Assembly: GCA_902494875.1 (NCBI GenBank)
Contig: CABUUO010000005.1
Coordinates: 1 to 64,000 of the forward strand
DNA length: 64,000 bases
Origin: an uncultured Pseudomonadota bacterium
GTDB lineage: Bacteria > Pseudomonadota > Alphaproteobacteria > RF32 > CAG-239
Direction: 5' to 3'
The notes under the pieces are model-generated. The model was not told where the DNA came from. It did not search any database and was given only the letters and a program-made list of their open reading frames with translations. The position numbers were made by a program, and so were the translations under genes. Below, piece after piece: positions 17,684 to 26,064 of the stretch; positions within the stretch are counted from its first letter, which is position 1; each line of letters begins with the position of its first letter.

Positions 17684-17716
17684 AAAAAAATCCCCTTTTC
17701 AAAGGGGATTTTTTTA
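17684..17716 (+). terminator. gyrA terminator
   Basis: AAATCCCC-TTTTCAAA-GGGGATTT stem flanked by an A-run and seven T. Confidence 0.9.
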
Positions 17717-17763
17717 TTGCAAATTCAGCGGGAAATGTTAGTAATAAACATATATAGCCATTA

Positions 17764-17791
17764 TTGAGAAAGTATTCTGTGAATGTAAAAT
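17764..17791 (+). promoter_or_regulatory. candidate promoter for the 244-aa gene
   Basis: TTGAGA (17764-17769), 16-base spacer, TAAAAT (17786-17791). This predicts a very short A/T-rich leader of about 20 bases before the ATG at 17819. Confidence 0.6.
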
Positions 17792-17818
17792 AAATGTTTT
17801 ACTTAAAAACCAATTAGT

Positions 17819-18553
17819 ATGTTATTGATTAATTTTTCCGAAAAAGAGATTTTGAGCCGTTATCAGAGCGGTTCTCATCTGGGGCAGGGAATTGAGCGGC
17901 TGACGTTCAAAACCGTGCATTGTACCAAAGACTTTGAATATCAGGGCAAGCTGATTTATAAAGAACGCGGCGTTTATAAACTGTGGATTGTCAAATATAA
18001 AGACATTCTGACCGGAACGCATATGTGGTTTACGGCGCCGCCGATGGTTGCGGAACAGGACAGTTTTGAGCTTAAGCGTTTTTATATGGTGCCGGTGGAG
18101 ACTTTTCAATATGCGGGAGATTCCATAGACAAAGCGCCGTTTTACGAGTTGGAAAACCCTGCGGACGGACGGCAAAAAATGCGTTTTCAGTTGTTTGTGG
18201 ACATAAACGACGGTATGCAGAAACTGATTGAACCGTGGTCATTGGAGAAGTCCAGAGTGATTGAACATGCGGTTGCTGTAAAGGGCGGCAGCAAGGCCGA
18301 CTATACCATTCGCGGACGTTTGGTAACCAATCCGGCGGAAAGCCATATCATCTGGTTGCTGCGGCGCCGTTTGGGCAAAAAGCAGTACACAGATCTGTTT
18401 TTCGATGTGCTGGAGCAACGGTTTATTAACTGGCATATGTATGCTCCCGATGCCAAAATGCTGCCGATTTCGTCGGGGCAGGCGATGGTGCATATCGGGC
18501 ACAATACAATCAGGGCCGACAAGTATCGTTTTATCTATACGTTGGGAAAATAA
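17819..18553 (+). CDS. protein of unknown function, 244 aa
   Basis: I do not recognise this protein. It has no signal peptide and no membrane segment. It is rich in aromatic residues and looks like a mixed alpha/beta cytoplasmic protein (for example VYKLWIVKYKDILTGTHMWF). There is no SD; the ATG is preceded at about -21 by TTTACTTAAAAA, a pattern seen before several unknown genes here. It is a single-gene unit ending in a terminator. The next gene (18677) is also unknown and of similar style. Confidence 0.65.
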   Translation: MLLINFSEKEILSRYQSGSHLGQGIERLTFKTVHCTKDFEYQGKLIYKERGVYKLWIVKYKDILTGTHMWFTAPPMVAEQDSFELKRFYMVPVETFQYAGDSIDKAPFYELENPADGRQKMRFQLFVDINDGMQKLIEPWSLEKSRVIEHAVAVKGGSKADYTIRGRLVTNPAESHIIWLLRRRLGKKQYTDLFFDVLEQRFINWHMYAPDAKMLPISSGQAMVHIGHNTIRADKYRFIYTLGK

Positions 18554-18558
18554 TAAGA

Positions 18559-18594
18559 AGACGGGAGAGGTTATGCATACCTCTCCGTTTTTTT
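18559..18594 (+). terminator. terminator of the 244-aa gene
   Basis: ACGGGAGAGGT and ACCTCTCCGT form the stem around a TATGCAT loop, followed by seven T. Confidence 0.85.
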
Positions 18595-18676
18595 ATTGTA
18601 ACTTTTGTCAAACTGTCTATATTTATAGATGTGATAAGCGTATTAAGATTATTATTAACCTAAAATAAACAGTATT

Positions 18677-19276
18677 ATGAATTTAAGCGAGACGAGACTG
18701 AAGAAGTTGATTTGCCGGCAACTGAAGGTGAATTACGAAAGCGTGACCGGTTTCAGCGCCCGCTATCGGGTGTGGGTTTGTCCGCAGGACTGTGAAAGGT
18801 ATGTCAAAGGCGAAGTATATCTTTGCTGGATGGGCAGTTTTTTTACCGAAGACGGCCGGGAACGTTTTTTTGTCTGCGGCATTGCCGATGAAAATGCGAC
18901 GTTTATTTTGCCCGATGTCTGGCATGTGACGGATCGCGCGCAGGAAATCAGGCGATTTTACATGGGCGAGTTTTACCGGGTCATTATTGGGTATGACGGA
19001 GGACAAAAGCTGGTGCCGGAAAGAAATTTTTCCTGTCGTCAGGTCAGGAAAAACGCGCGTCCGAGGAAAGACTATCGCGGCGCGCTCGGAACGGCGGCAA
19101 TAGTCGAGGCGGACGGCGAAGTTTTCTGGGGCTGGGTTTACCGCTGTCGAAAGCAACGGGTGGAGATCTTTGACATTGAGAACAGCTGCTGGCTTCTGTT
19201 GGAACAGGTCAGCCGAACGGAAACGGCAGATGCGGCGGTTCTGATGGCGAAGCTTGAGACAAAAAGTCTGCTTTGA
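18677..19276 (+). CDS. protein of unknown function, 199 aa
   Basis: Unrecognised. The 199-residue product is basic and aromatic-rich (SARYRVWVCPQDCERYVKGEVYLCWMG; RVIIGYDGG), with several Cys but no CxxC pair and no signal peptide. The ATG has no SD and is preceded at -22 by TTAACCTAAAAT. That is the same leader pattern, at the same distance, as the unknown minus-strand gene starting at 40282. It ends in its own terminator. Confidence 0.62.
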   Translation: MNLSETRLKKLICRQLKVNYESVTGFSARYRVWVCPQDCERYVKGEVYLCWMGSFFTEDGRERFFVCGIADENATFILPDVWHVTDRAQEIRRFYMGEFYRVIIGYDGGQKLVPERNFSCRQVRKNARPRKDYRGALGTAAIVEADGEVFWGWVYRCRKQRVEIFDIENSCWLLLEQVSRTETADAAVLMAKLETKSLL

Positions 19277-19291
19277 GCTTGTGATTGTTTG

Positions 19292-19325
19292 AAAAAAGGC
19301 GGTACGGCAAACGTCCGCCTTTTTT
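19292..19325 (+). terminator. terminator after the 199-aa gene
   Basis: AAAAGGCGG and CCGCCTTTT around a TACGGCAAACGT loop, with six T. Confidence 0.85.
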
Positions 19326-19385
19326 GTTGCAATTTAATGCCAAAGGGGTAAATTAAACGAGGTTTGTTTTTTAAGGAGAGAAAAT

Positions 19386-19724
19386 ATGCCGTTTTTAACA
19401 GTTCATACCAATGCAAAAGTGGAAAATACCGATGCTTTTCTGCAGGAGGCTGCCGAATTTGTGGCATCGGAACTGCGCAAGCCGATCAGCTATGTGATTG
19501 TCAGTCTGGATGCCGGCGCCGGGATGATTTTTGGCGGCAAGCCGGAAATTAAGAGCGCGTTGGTGGAAATGAAGTCAATCGGTTTTGGCAATAAAAACGA
19601 TTTGGCAGTTAAACTGACAAATTTTTTGGAACAAAAGCTGAAACTTGACCGTTCTCATATCAATATCCATTTTATCAATATGCCGGGGGAAGATCTTTCT
19701 ATCGGCGGAAATTTATTGGGGTAG
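19386..19724 (+). CDS. MIF/tautomerase-superfamily protein
   Basis: The 112-residue protein resembles macrophage migration inhibitory factor (MIF) and related tautomerases. It has Pro immediately after the initiator Met (MPFLTVHTNAKV), which becomes the catalytic N-terminal Pro, a Lys at about position 32 (LRKPISYVIVSLD) and the strand IGFGNKNDLAVKLTNFLEQKL. Members catalyse keto-enol tautomerisation; in bacteria the substrate is usually unknown. Size matches the MIF family (about 115) rather than the short 4-oxalocrotonate tautomerases (about 62). AAGGAGAG precedes the start. A host-interaction role is conceivable but unproven. Confidence 0.85.
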   Translation: MPFLTVHTNAKVENTDAFLQEAAEFVASELRKPISYVIVSLDAGAGMIFGGKPEIKSALVEMKSIGFGNKNDLAVKLTNFLEQKLKLDRSHINIHFINMPGEDLSIGGNLLG

Positions 19725-19761
19725 ACCGGTATCTTCAACTAAGAACTGAAGATTTGGCAGC

Positions 19762-19793
19762 AAAAACGGGAGATGGATATCTTCCGTTTTTTT
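19762..19793 (+). terminator. terminator after the MIF-like gene
   Basis: AAAACGGGAGAT and ATCTTCCGTTTT form an imperfect stem, followed by a T-run. Confidence 0.7.
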
Positions 19794-19930
19794 ATGTTGT
19801 TTTTTGTCTAAAATGATGTTATAAATAGTCTGTTAAAAATATTATTCTCTGTTCGTATCATTTATTCTGCAATGAGACTCTGAGCGGGGAATATTTTATC
19901 CAATATTTATTAATCTAAAAAAATAAAGTT

Positions 19931-20851
19931 ATGAGAAAGTATTGTACTCCTCAGGATTTTAAGGACGCAGAGCTGATTTTGAAATCTCTTTGCGTGGAAA
20001 CCAATTGTTTTGCCGATGGTAAAATTATCCGTGCCAGATATCTGGTGGCGATAGACGATGATCCTACGTCAGCGTTTTACGCGGCTTATGTTTATCATCT
20101 GATATATCAAGCTTACGCTTATCACCCGTTTGTGTTGTGTGTCGGCGGAAAAGGGCCGCTTTCGAAATATACGAATGAGAAAGGCGAAAGCGAAGGCGAC
20201 AGACAAAAACGCGTTTGTCTGGCTTTGGGCGTGCAGGCTTCTGACGTCAGGGTATTGGACAAAGGAACCAATACGGGGGAAAATCTTCTTGATATTGTTT
20301 TGAGTATGTCTTCCAATCCCGGACGGATAATAATGTGCCTGACCGGAAGGCTTTCTCTTCGTCTCAGACAGACGTTGCTGTATCTGGACCGGCAATATGC
20401 CGACCGTTTGGATAAGCTGGTTTTTGACGAGATAATGCGCCAAGGCGTGTATTATTACGTGCCAGAAGAAAGCATTGACGACCAGATGCAGTTGTATAAC
20501 TGCAAGGGATTGGCCGGCGGTTTGCTGCTGCTGTCGGAAGTGGCGTCCATTTATAATCGGATACGCCGATACAGCGGCACGTTGCAGGCCCCTTTGGATT
20601 TTGAGGTGCCGCAAGAGGTTATTGAAGCCAGCCGTCGTCTGGAGGACAAATATCCGCTGAAGAACGGAAAATTTGGTTTTACCTATGTCTGGCAGTTTAT
20701 TGAAGCCTGGTCCAGCGTGAAGTGGTTTAAGCGTCAGATCCGGATTGATTTAAGCCGCGCCATTAAGTTTAACCAGCGTCAGCTTATGGAAGAGTTTGAC
20801 TTTCTGGGCAAAACGCAGTACGGTTTATATGTAAAAAGGTCTTTGGCTTAA
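19931..20851 (+). CDS. DUF218 (YdcF/SanA-like) domain protein
   Basis: The 306-residue protein carries the core pattern of DUF218 proteins: a Gly-rich turn LCVGGKGPLSKY, then GESEGDRQKRVCLALGV, followed by VLDKGTNTGENLLDI, which matches the family's conserved nT-x-eN. DUF218 proteins (YdcF, SanA, ElyC) are poorly understood and often tied to the cell envelope. This one has no N-terminal membrane anchor and has about 120 extra C-terminal residues, so it is a soluble divergent member. The start has no SD; TTAATCTAAAAA lies at -21. Confidence 0.7.
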   Translation: MRKYCTPQDFKDAELILKSLCVETNCFADGKIIRARYLVAIDDDPTSAFYAAYVYHLIYQAYAYHPFVLCVGGKGPLSKYTNEKGESEGDRQKRVCLALGVQASDVRVLDKGTNTGENLLDIVLSMSSNPGRIIMCLTGRLSLRLRQTLLYLDRQYADRLDKLVFDEIMRQGVYYYVPEESIDDQMQLYNCKGLAGGLLLLSEVASIYNRIRRYSGTLQAPLDFEVPQEVIEASRRLEDKYPLKNGKFGFTYVWQFIEAWSSVKWFKRQIRIDLSRAIKFNQRQLMEEFDFLGKTQYGLYVKRSLA

Positions 20852-20867
20852 AAGTCTGGACAATAAT

Positions 20868-20901
20868 AAAAAAACGGCGGCGTCAGGCTGCCGTTTTTTT
20901 T
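20868..20901 (+). terminator. terminator after the DUF218 gene
   Basis: AAAACGGCGGC pairs imperfectly with GCTGCCGTTTT around GTCAG, followed by a T-run. Confidence 0.8.
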
Positions 20902-20972
20902 ATTATTATGCTTGCATCGGCGGCAAAACATTCTTACATTATAGAAGATGCAATATTTTAAGGAGAAAGCCG

Positions 20973-21488
20973 ATGAATTTGGAAGAAGGGATTTTAACCC
21001 GCCGTTCAATCCGCAAATATCAGAAAAACAACAGAATTTCCAAAGAAGACACCGATGCGCTGCTGAACATGGCCATGCATGCGCCATCTGCGGTCAATAC
21101 CCAGCCGTGGGAGTTTATCGTGGTTGACGATCAGAATATGTTTAATAAGATAATGGCTGTTCATCCGTATTGTTCTTTTTTGAAAGACGCCAGTCTGGCG
21201 ATTGTTGTCTGCGGTAATCTGAAAGAGCAGCATAAGGACAACTACTGGATGGGCGACTGCGCGGCGGCAACCGAGAATCTCCTGTTGGGGGCTCATGCAC
21301 GCGGATTGGGCGGCTGCTGGTGCGGAATTTATCCGACGGAAGAAAGAATGCAGGCTTTTCATAAACTTTTCGGGCTGCCGGAATATGTTCAGCCTTTTTC
21401 TTTGGTCGTTGTCGGTTATCCGGCGGAAGAGCCTAAACAGCCGCATGACCGTTTCAAAAAAGCGAAGATTCACACTAACCACTGGTAA
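20973..21488 (+). CDS. nitroreductase-family flavoprotein
   Basis: The 171-residue protein shows the nitroreductase fold: the FMN-binding start ILTRRSIRKYQ, the block APSAVNTQPWEFIVV, and the late GLGGCWCGIYPTEER. Such enzymes use FMN and NAD(P)H to reduce nitro groups, quinones or flavins; the natural substrate cannot be told. AAGGAGAAAG precedes the ATG. The stop overlaps the next start in TAATG, so it forms a two-gene operon with the histidine phosphatase. Confidence 0.9.
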   Translation: MNLEEGILTRRSIRKYQKNNRISKEDTDALLNMAMHAPSAVNTQPWEFIVVDDQNMFNKIMAVHPYCSFLKDASLAIVVCGNLKEQHKDNYWMGDCAAATENLLLGAHARGLGGCWCGIYPTEERMQAFHKLFGLPEYVQPFSLVVVGYPAEEPKQPHDRFKKAKIHTNHW

Positions 21489-22045
21489 TGACGATGAAAC
21501 TCTATATTTTCAGACACGGGCAGACTTATGCCAATGCAGCCAACATAGTGCAGGGCGGTTATGAAGATGTGGCCCAGCTTAATGAAAACGGGCTGCGTCA
21601 GGCCGCCGAACTCAGAGACCAATTGGCGGCGGAAAATATTCCGGTTGTTTATGCCAGTCCGTTTGACCGGGCACGGAAAACGGGAGAAACCGTTGCCGAG
21701 GCCAACCATTCCAAGGTTGTGATTTTAGACGAGCTGCGGGAATTTGACTTTGGCGAGGCGGAGCACCAGTCTGAAGCCGAGGTTTTGAAAAAGTACGGTT
21801 ATGAATTTTCGGCCGTGCTTAACGCCGCGGACGAGACAACCTATGATGTGCGGATTCCCGGCGGCGAAAGCAAAAGAGAGGCTTTGGCGCGTTTTAAACA
21901 GGCGCTTGACTTCGTCAGACAAGACTGTCAGTGTGACAAGGCCGGCATTGCTACGCACGGGCATATTATGCGATTGTTTTTTTATGACAAGTATAAAAAA
22001 GACCATTTGTTCGGCAATTGCGAATATTTTGTGATTGATGTTTAA
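21488..22045 (+). CDS. histidine phosphatase (phosphoglycerate-mutase-like) family protein
   Basis: The 185-residue protein has the RHG motif of the superfamily (LYIFRHGQTYAN, catalytic His), a substrate Arg in SPFDRARKTGE, a Glu-rich segment LREFDFGEAEH and the second catalytic His in ATHGHIMRL. Members dephosphorylate sugars, nucleotides or cobalamin precursors, or act as mutases; length and motifs suit a small phosphatase. The start overlaps the nitroreductase stop (TAATG); a second ATG lies two codons on. Confidence 0.88.
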   Translation: MTMKLYIFRHGQTYANAANIVQGGYEDVAQLNENGLRQAAELRDQLAAENIPVVYASPFDRARKTGETVAEANHSKVVILDELREFDFGEAEHQSEAEVLKKYGYEFSAVLNAADETTYDVRIPGGESKREALARFKQALDFVRQDCQCDKAGIATHGHIMRLFFYDKYKKDHLFGNCEYFVIDV

Positions 22046-22056
22046 GCACTTGAAAA

Positions 22057-22129
22057 TGTCACCCTGAGCTTGTCGAAGGGTCTCGGCAATGTAATAAGGC
22101 TGAGATGCTTCGACAGGCTCAGCATGACA
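22057..22129. repeat. imperfect palindromic repeat, copy A
   Basis: Two arms of about 28 bases (beginning TGTCACCCTGAGCTTGTCGA; ending TCGACAGGCTCAGCATGACA) are imperfect inverted copies around a spacer. Read on the plus strand such units give false HPERSEG-type peptides. Related copies flank the autotransporter genes at 48.5-48.8 kb and 52.5-52.6 kb. Confidence 0.85.
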
Positions 22130-22130
22130 T

Positions 22131-22167
22131 AAAAAATCCCCGGATAATTCCACCGGGGATTTTTTTA
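22131..22167. terminator. bidirectional terminator
   Basis: AAATCCCCGG and CCGGGGATTT around ATAATTCCA, with A- and T-runs. It serves the phosphatase gene (plus) and the Cys-rich protein gene (minus). Confidence 0.88.
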
Positions 22168-22176
22168 TAAAGGAGG

Positions 22177-24327
22177 TCAGTTGCTGCCGGACTTGACGCA
22201 GGTTCCGTTCTGGAGGGTATACCCGCAGTCGCAGCCGGTGACCTTGAACTTGTTGTTGCAGGCCGCTTCGCATCTGGCATTAGCCGGACAAGTCGTCAGG
22301 TTGTATGCCGCCGGAGCGTTACAGGTATTTTTGTACATAACCGGTCCGGTTGCACAGTTTCCGTCCTGTTTGGTACAGCTTGTCGAACTCCAGCCGATGC
22401 CGCTTCTTGGGATGTAATCCTCATATCCGCTGCAGGCGTTTTCTGGGCAGGCCTGAGCGAGGGGATAAGTACAGTAAAGCCTTGTCATCGTACCGTCAGG
22501 ATATCTGGTCGGTGTCTTCGTCGCTTCGCTGCAGCTGGCGTGTCCGCTCTCGCAACAATAATCCGTGCCGGAGCAGGTAATTTTGGTATAACCGGAACCG
22601 CAGCTTGCGGTGGAACCTCCGGTTTTGCCAGTAGTGTATTCTACCCATTTGCCTTTGACATAAGTGCTGTCATAAGGGCAGACGGCAGTCTGGTCGAAGG
22701 CGTAGAGTTTGAGTGATACGATCGGGCCTACCGGTCCGGTTATTGAGCCCATACATTCCGAACAGGTGGCGCATTGGGTTCCTTTACAGCCACTCAGCTT
22801 GCAAGACTGGCAGATGGTCATCATTGAAGTGGCCTGGGCATTTTTGATACCGACCAGTTCTCTGATCCAACGGGCAAGTCTGTTGCCGCCGTATTGATTG
22901 GATGCGGTAGGTTCTGAAATAATGACATCCGTAACGAAGTTTCCAGGCTTTTCCTTGTTCCAATCGGTCATGGTCTTATAGCCTTCCTCAATACATTTCT
23001 GCGCCGGGGTTAAAATCGGGCAGTTGTTGACTTCGACCCATTTGCCTTTGACATAGTTGGAATCATAAGGACAGGTTTCTGTTACCTTGAATTCGTATTC
23101 AACGACAGTTCCGGTGTCTTTACACTTTGAACATTTTAATTTGCAAAGACTGTTATCACAGCTGCAAGTATTACAGTCTGGTGTTATCACTATAGAAGGA
23201 TTATCTGGGTCAATCGGTGAAACAGGACCGACAATTTGCGGATTATCCGGTTTAATTTCAGCCTGAATGCCGCAGCAGAAGAACTGTTGGCACTGGGTGG
23301 TACAATTCCGCTGGCAGGATGATTTCATTGATGCCGGGCAGCCTTGTTGCAGTTCTGGCTGGTTTAAATTAGGCATAGAAACAGCCTGAGCCGATTTAAT
23401 ACCGACAATGTTGTCGAAAATGTAAGCAAACCGGGTTTTGACAGTCTGGAACGGAGTTTCCAAGGCCGCTGAATTTGACGGTTTTTGTTTGTTCCAGTAA
23501 TCCATGGTGTGATAGCCGAGTTCTTCGCAGCTTGTCCCCGTGGCTTTGCACTGGTAGCAAGCAGTGCCGGCTTCGGTATATTGAGGGTCTCCCTGAGTTC
23601 CGGTTTCGCAGGATTTATAATAGCCGTTTGGACAGTTGTCGTCTTTGGCCACGCAGGCGTTTCCGGCAGAATTGAGTTTATAGCCGGCGGCACATTCTGA
23701 AATTTTGCATTTTTCGGTAGAGCAGCGGCTTATAGACTTATTTTTGCAATCCGGACAATATTCAAGAGATTTGATATGAAGAGAAGCAATATCTGCAGAG
23801 CAGTTAAGCGGATAACCGTCGCAATTGATTTTTCTGCATCCCTGATAACAGGTGTCACAATTAGTTATTGTCACAGTACTGCATTTTGGGTTTCTGACAA
23901 CCTTGGTACAGACATAATTTTCCGGGATAGAGTTTTTATAAGAACCGGCATCGGAACAGAAGTTTTTGATGCAGGCGTTTCCGCTCAAAGAATAACCTGA
24001 TTTGCATCCGGTAAGTTTCTTTTTGTTGGAATTGGTCGGACAATCTTCACAGTTTCCGTTAGTCGGACAAGAAGACAGCGTATAACCTTTGCAATCGTCG
24101 CCTTTATTATATCCGCCATTTTCTGAGTCGCGTCCCGAGAAGCCAAGATCGTCTTTGGTATCGGGAAGGAATGTTGCCCGGGCCAGCTGCCAACTGTCAG
24201 ATACGGCGGAAAGCCCGGCGTTTATTTCCAGAGATGAGACGTTCACTCCGGAAGCTTTGCTGTCTGCGGCGCATATTATAGATATGCCCAAAACAGACAA
24301 CAACATAAAGTTGTTGAATTTAAACAT
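22177..24327 (-). CDS. large secreted Cys-rich repeat protein, function unknown
   Basis: This 716-residue protein begins with a signal peptide (MFKFNNFMLLSVLGISIICA). The mature chain is dominated by Cys pairs in EGF- or knottin-like spacings, such as CPTNGNCEDCPT, GCKSGYSLSGNACI and CSTEKCKISECAAGYKLNSAGNACV. It holds two diverged copies of a longer unit (YHTMDYWNKQKPS and YKTMTDWNKEKPG; CPYDSNYVKGKWVE and CPYDSTYVKGKWVE). No C-terminal anchor, barrel or protease motif is seen. It may be a disulfide-rich surface or extracellular protein acting in adhesion or binding; that is inference. A palindromic repeat lies 48 bases past its 3' end. Confidence 0.8.
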   Translation of the reverse strand: MFKFNNFMLLSVLGISIICAADSKASGVNVSSLEINAGLSAVSDSWQLARATFLPDTKDDLGFSGRDSENGGYNKGDDCKGYTLSSCPTNGNCEDCPTNSNKKKLTGCKSGYSLSGNACIKNFCSDAGSYKNSIPENYVCTKVVRNPKCSTVTITNCDTCYQGCRKINCDGYPLNCSADIASLHIKSLEYCPDCKNKSISRCSTEKCKISECAAGYKLNSAGNACVAKDDNCPNGYYKSCETGTQGDPQYTEAGTACYQCKATGTSCEELGYHTMDYWNKQKPSNSAALETPFQTVKTRFAYIFDNIVGIKSAQAVSMPNLNQPELQQGCPASMKSSCQRNCTTQCQQFFCCGIQAEIKPDNPQIVGPVSPIDPDNPSIVITPDCNTCSCDNSLCKLKCSKCKDTGTVVEYEFKVTETCPYDSNYVKGKWVEVNNCPILTPAQKCIEEGYKTMTDWNKEKPGNFVTDVIISEPTASNQYGGNRLARWIRELVGIKNAQATSMMTICQSCKLSGCKGTQCATCSECMGSITGPVGPIVSLKLYAFDQTAVCPYDSTYVKGKWVEYTTGKTGGSTASCGSGYTKITCSGTDYCCESGHASCSEATKTPTRYPDGTMTRLYCTYPLAQACPENACSGYEDYIPRSGIGWSSTSCTKQDGNCATGPVMYKNTCNAPAAYNLTTCPANARCEAACNNKFKVTGCDCGYTLQNGTCVKSGSN

Positions 24328-24440
24328 AGTTCACCCCACTAAATAATAACATAACACTCACAAATTTAGTCTACCGCAATTAATGCAATAGTGCAATGAT
24401 ATTTTGTTTTTGGGTTGATTTGTCACAAAACGGTAATGAA

Positions 24441-24468
24441 AAACGGCAGCAGATTTCTGCTGCCGTTT
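24441..24468 (-). terminator. terminator of the decarboxylase/antiporter operon
   Basis: AAACGGCAGCAG and CTGCTGCCGTTT form a perfect stem just past the antiporter stop; on the minus strand it runs into TTTT. Confidence 0.75.
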
Positions 24469-24481
24469 GAAGTTGTAGACG

Positions 24482-25966
24482 TCAGTTCAGCGTCACAATG
24501 CCGCGGGCAAAGGCATAAACAGCAAAGACGGCGATAATACCCAGTATCCAGGCCAGAGCTGCTTCTCTGCGACCAAAAGCCTTTTCATCGGGAGCAGACT
24601 GACGGCGTGCCCAGATGAAGACCGGAATTCCCAAGGCGACAATAACGTCGGCCAACAGCAGATATTTCAGTCCGGCCGCATAAATCAGCCACAAGGCATA
24701 GACTGATCCCAAAACGCCGGTGAGCAGCGCTTCAGAGCGTCTGACGGCGGCATTGCCGGGATATTCTCCGTCTTCGCAGATTTTCCAGAGATAGGCGCAG
24801 GAGGCAAAGTAGGCCGGAAGAACCATAACGCCGGTGATGCTCAACATGGTGTTCCAGGCGTTGTTGGAGAAGTATACCAACAAGATAAACAGCTGCATCA
24901 TAATGCTGGTTACCCACAGGGAAACGGAAGGCGAACCGTGTTCGTTTTCTTTGGTGAACTCTTTGGGAAAAGTTCCGTTTTCCGCGGCAGCCTGCGGAAT
25001 TTCGGCCGTTACCATCGTCCAGGCCAGCCAACTGGTCAGAACGGATACGAGCAGGCCGATGTTCATCAGCCAGGCGCCCCAGCGTCCGACGACTTTTTCA
25101 AGAATGCCGGCGGTTGACGGATTGGCAACACCGGCCAGTTCGGCCTGAGTCATGTAGCCAAACGGCAGCAGAGAAAGCAGTACATAGATGGCCAGACAGC
25201 CGATGAAGCCCAGGAACGTGGCTTTGCCTACATCGCCCGGGGTTTGTGCCCGTTTGGACATAACAACGGCGCCTTCAATGCCGATGAAAGCCCAGAGCGT
25301 GACCAGCATGGTGCTTTTAATCTGTGTCGAAAGTCCGCCGAGTTTGGCTTTGGCTGCCATGGTTTCTCCCCAGAAGTCGAGGTCGAATTTGGCAGGGCTG
25401 AAGACAAATGCCATAATGATGATGAACAAAATCAGCGGCACGATTTTGACTATGGTGCCGACGGTATTGACAAAGCTGGCCTGTTTAATGCCTTTGAGAA
25501 CCAGAAAGTTGAATCCCCAGATGATAAGCGAACCGCCGACGATTGACGCCAAATTGTTTCCTCCGGCAAAGTACGGCGGGAAGAAATAGTTGAGCGCGTC
25601 CATGGTGATGACCGCGTAGCCGACGTTGCCGCAGACCTGGCACAGCCAGTATGACCAGCCGATGGTAAAGCCGACATAAGGTCCGAATCCTTCACGGCTG
25701 TACATATAAATGCCGGCGGTAAGGTCGGGTTTGGCTTCAGAAAGGATGCGGAAGGTGTTGGCAATAAAATAAATGCCGATGCCGGTAATTAGCCAGGCCA
25801 GAAGAACGGCACCGGCAGACGCGCCTGCCGCCATATTTTGCGGCAGGCTGTAAATACCGCCGCCCAGCATGGAGCTGACGACGATGCTGGCAAGCGCAAA
25901 AACTCCAAGGCCGGTTTTTACCGGAGAGGCTGCGGTGCCAGATTTGATGTTTTGTTTTTGAGCCAT
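24482..25966 (-). CDS. aaxC: APC-family basic amino-acid/polyamine antiporter (arginine:agmatine type)
   Basis: The 494-residue protein has about 12 hydrophobic segments and the APA-family opening SIVVSSMLGGGIYSLPQNMA, where the GGGI turn contacts the amino-acid backbone. ArcD, AdiC-like and chlamydial AaxC exchangers belong here. It lies 98 bases downstream of a pyruvoyl arginine decarboxylase gene on the same strand. This strongly suggests exchange of external arginine for internal agmatine, so that decarboxylation consumes cytoplasmic protons. An arginine:ornithine or other exchange is possible from sequence alone. The symbol follows the context. Confidence 0.75.
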   Translation of the reverse strand: MAQKQNIKSGTAASPVKTGLGVFALASIVVSSMLGGGIYSLPQNMAAGASAGAVLLAWLITGIGIYFIANTFRILSEAKPDLTAGIYMYSREGFGPYVGFTIGWSYWLCQVCGNVGYAVITMDALNYFFPPYFAGGNNLASIVGGSLIIWGFNFLVLKGIKQASFVNTVGTIVKIVPLILFIIIMAFVFSPAKFDLDFWGETMAAKAKLGGLSTQIKSTMLVTLWAFIGIEGAVVMSKRAQTPGDVGKATFLGFIGCLAIYVLLSLLPFGYMTQAELAGVANPSTAGILEKVVGRWGAWLMNIGLLVSVLTSWLAWTMVTAEIPQAAAENGTFPKEFTKENEHGSPSVSLWVTSIMMQLFILLVYFSNNAWNTMLSITGVMVLPAYFASCAYLWKICEDGEYPGNAAVRRSEALLTGVLGSVYALWLIYAAGLKYLLLADVIVALGIPVFIWARRQSAPDEKAFGRREAALAWILGIIAVFAVYAFARGIVTLN

Positions 25967-25993
25967 GTTCTTAAATCCTTGTTTTATAATGAA

Positions 25994-26049
25994 ATTGCCA
26001 CGTGCAGGAGGTCAATGCCTGCAAGCATTGAGCATTCTGACGTGGCAAT
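25994..26049. repeat. nested inverted repeats between the decarboxylase and antiporter genes
   Basis: ATTGCCACGT (25994-26003) is the exact reverse complement of ACGTGGCAAT (26040-26049), and inside it TCAATGC (26012-26018) pairs with GCATTGA (26025-26031). The operon mRNA can form a two-tier hairpin here. It could set the ratio of the two proteins, stabilise the upstream message, or be a small repeat element. Confidence 0.75.
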
Positions 26050-26064
26050 GACAGGAGTTTGAAA

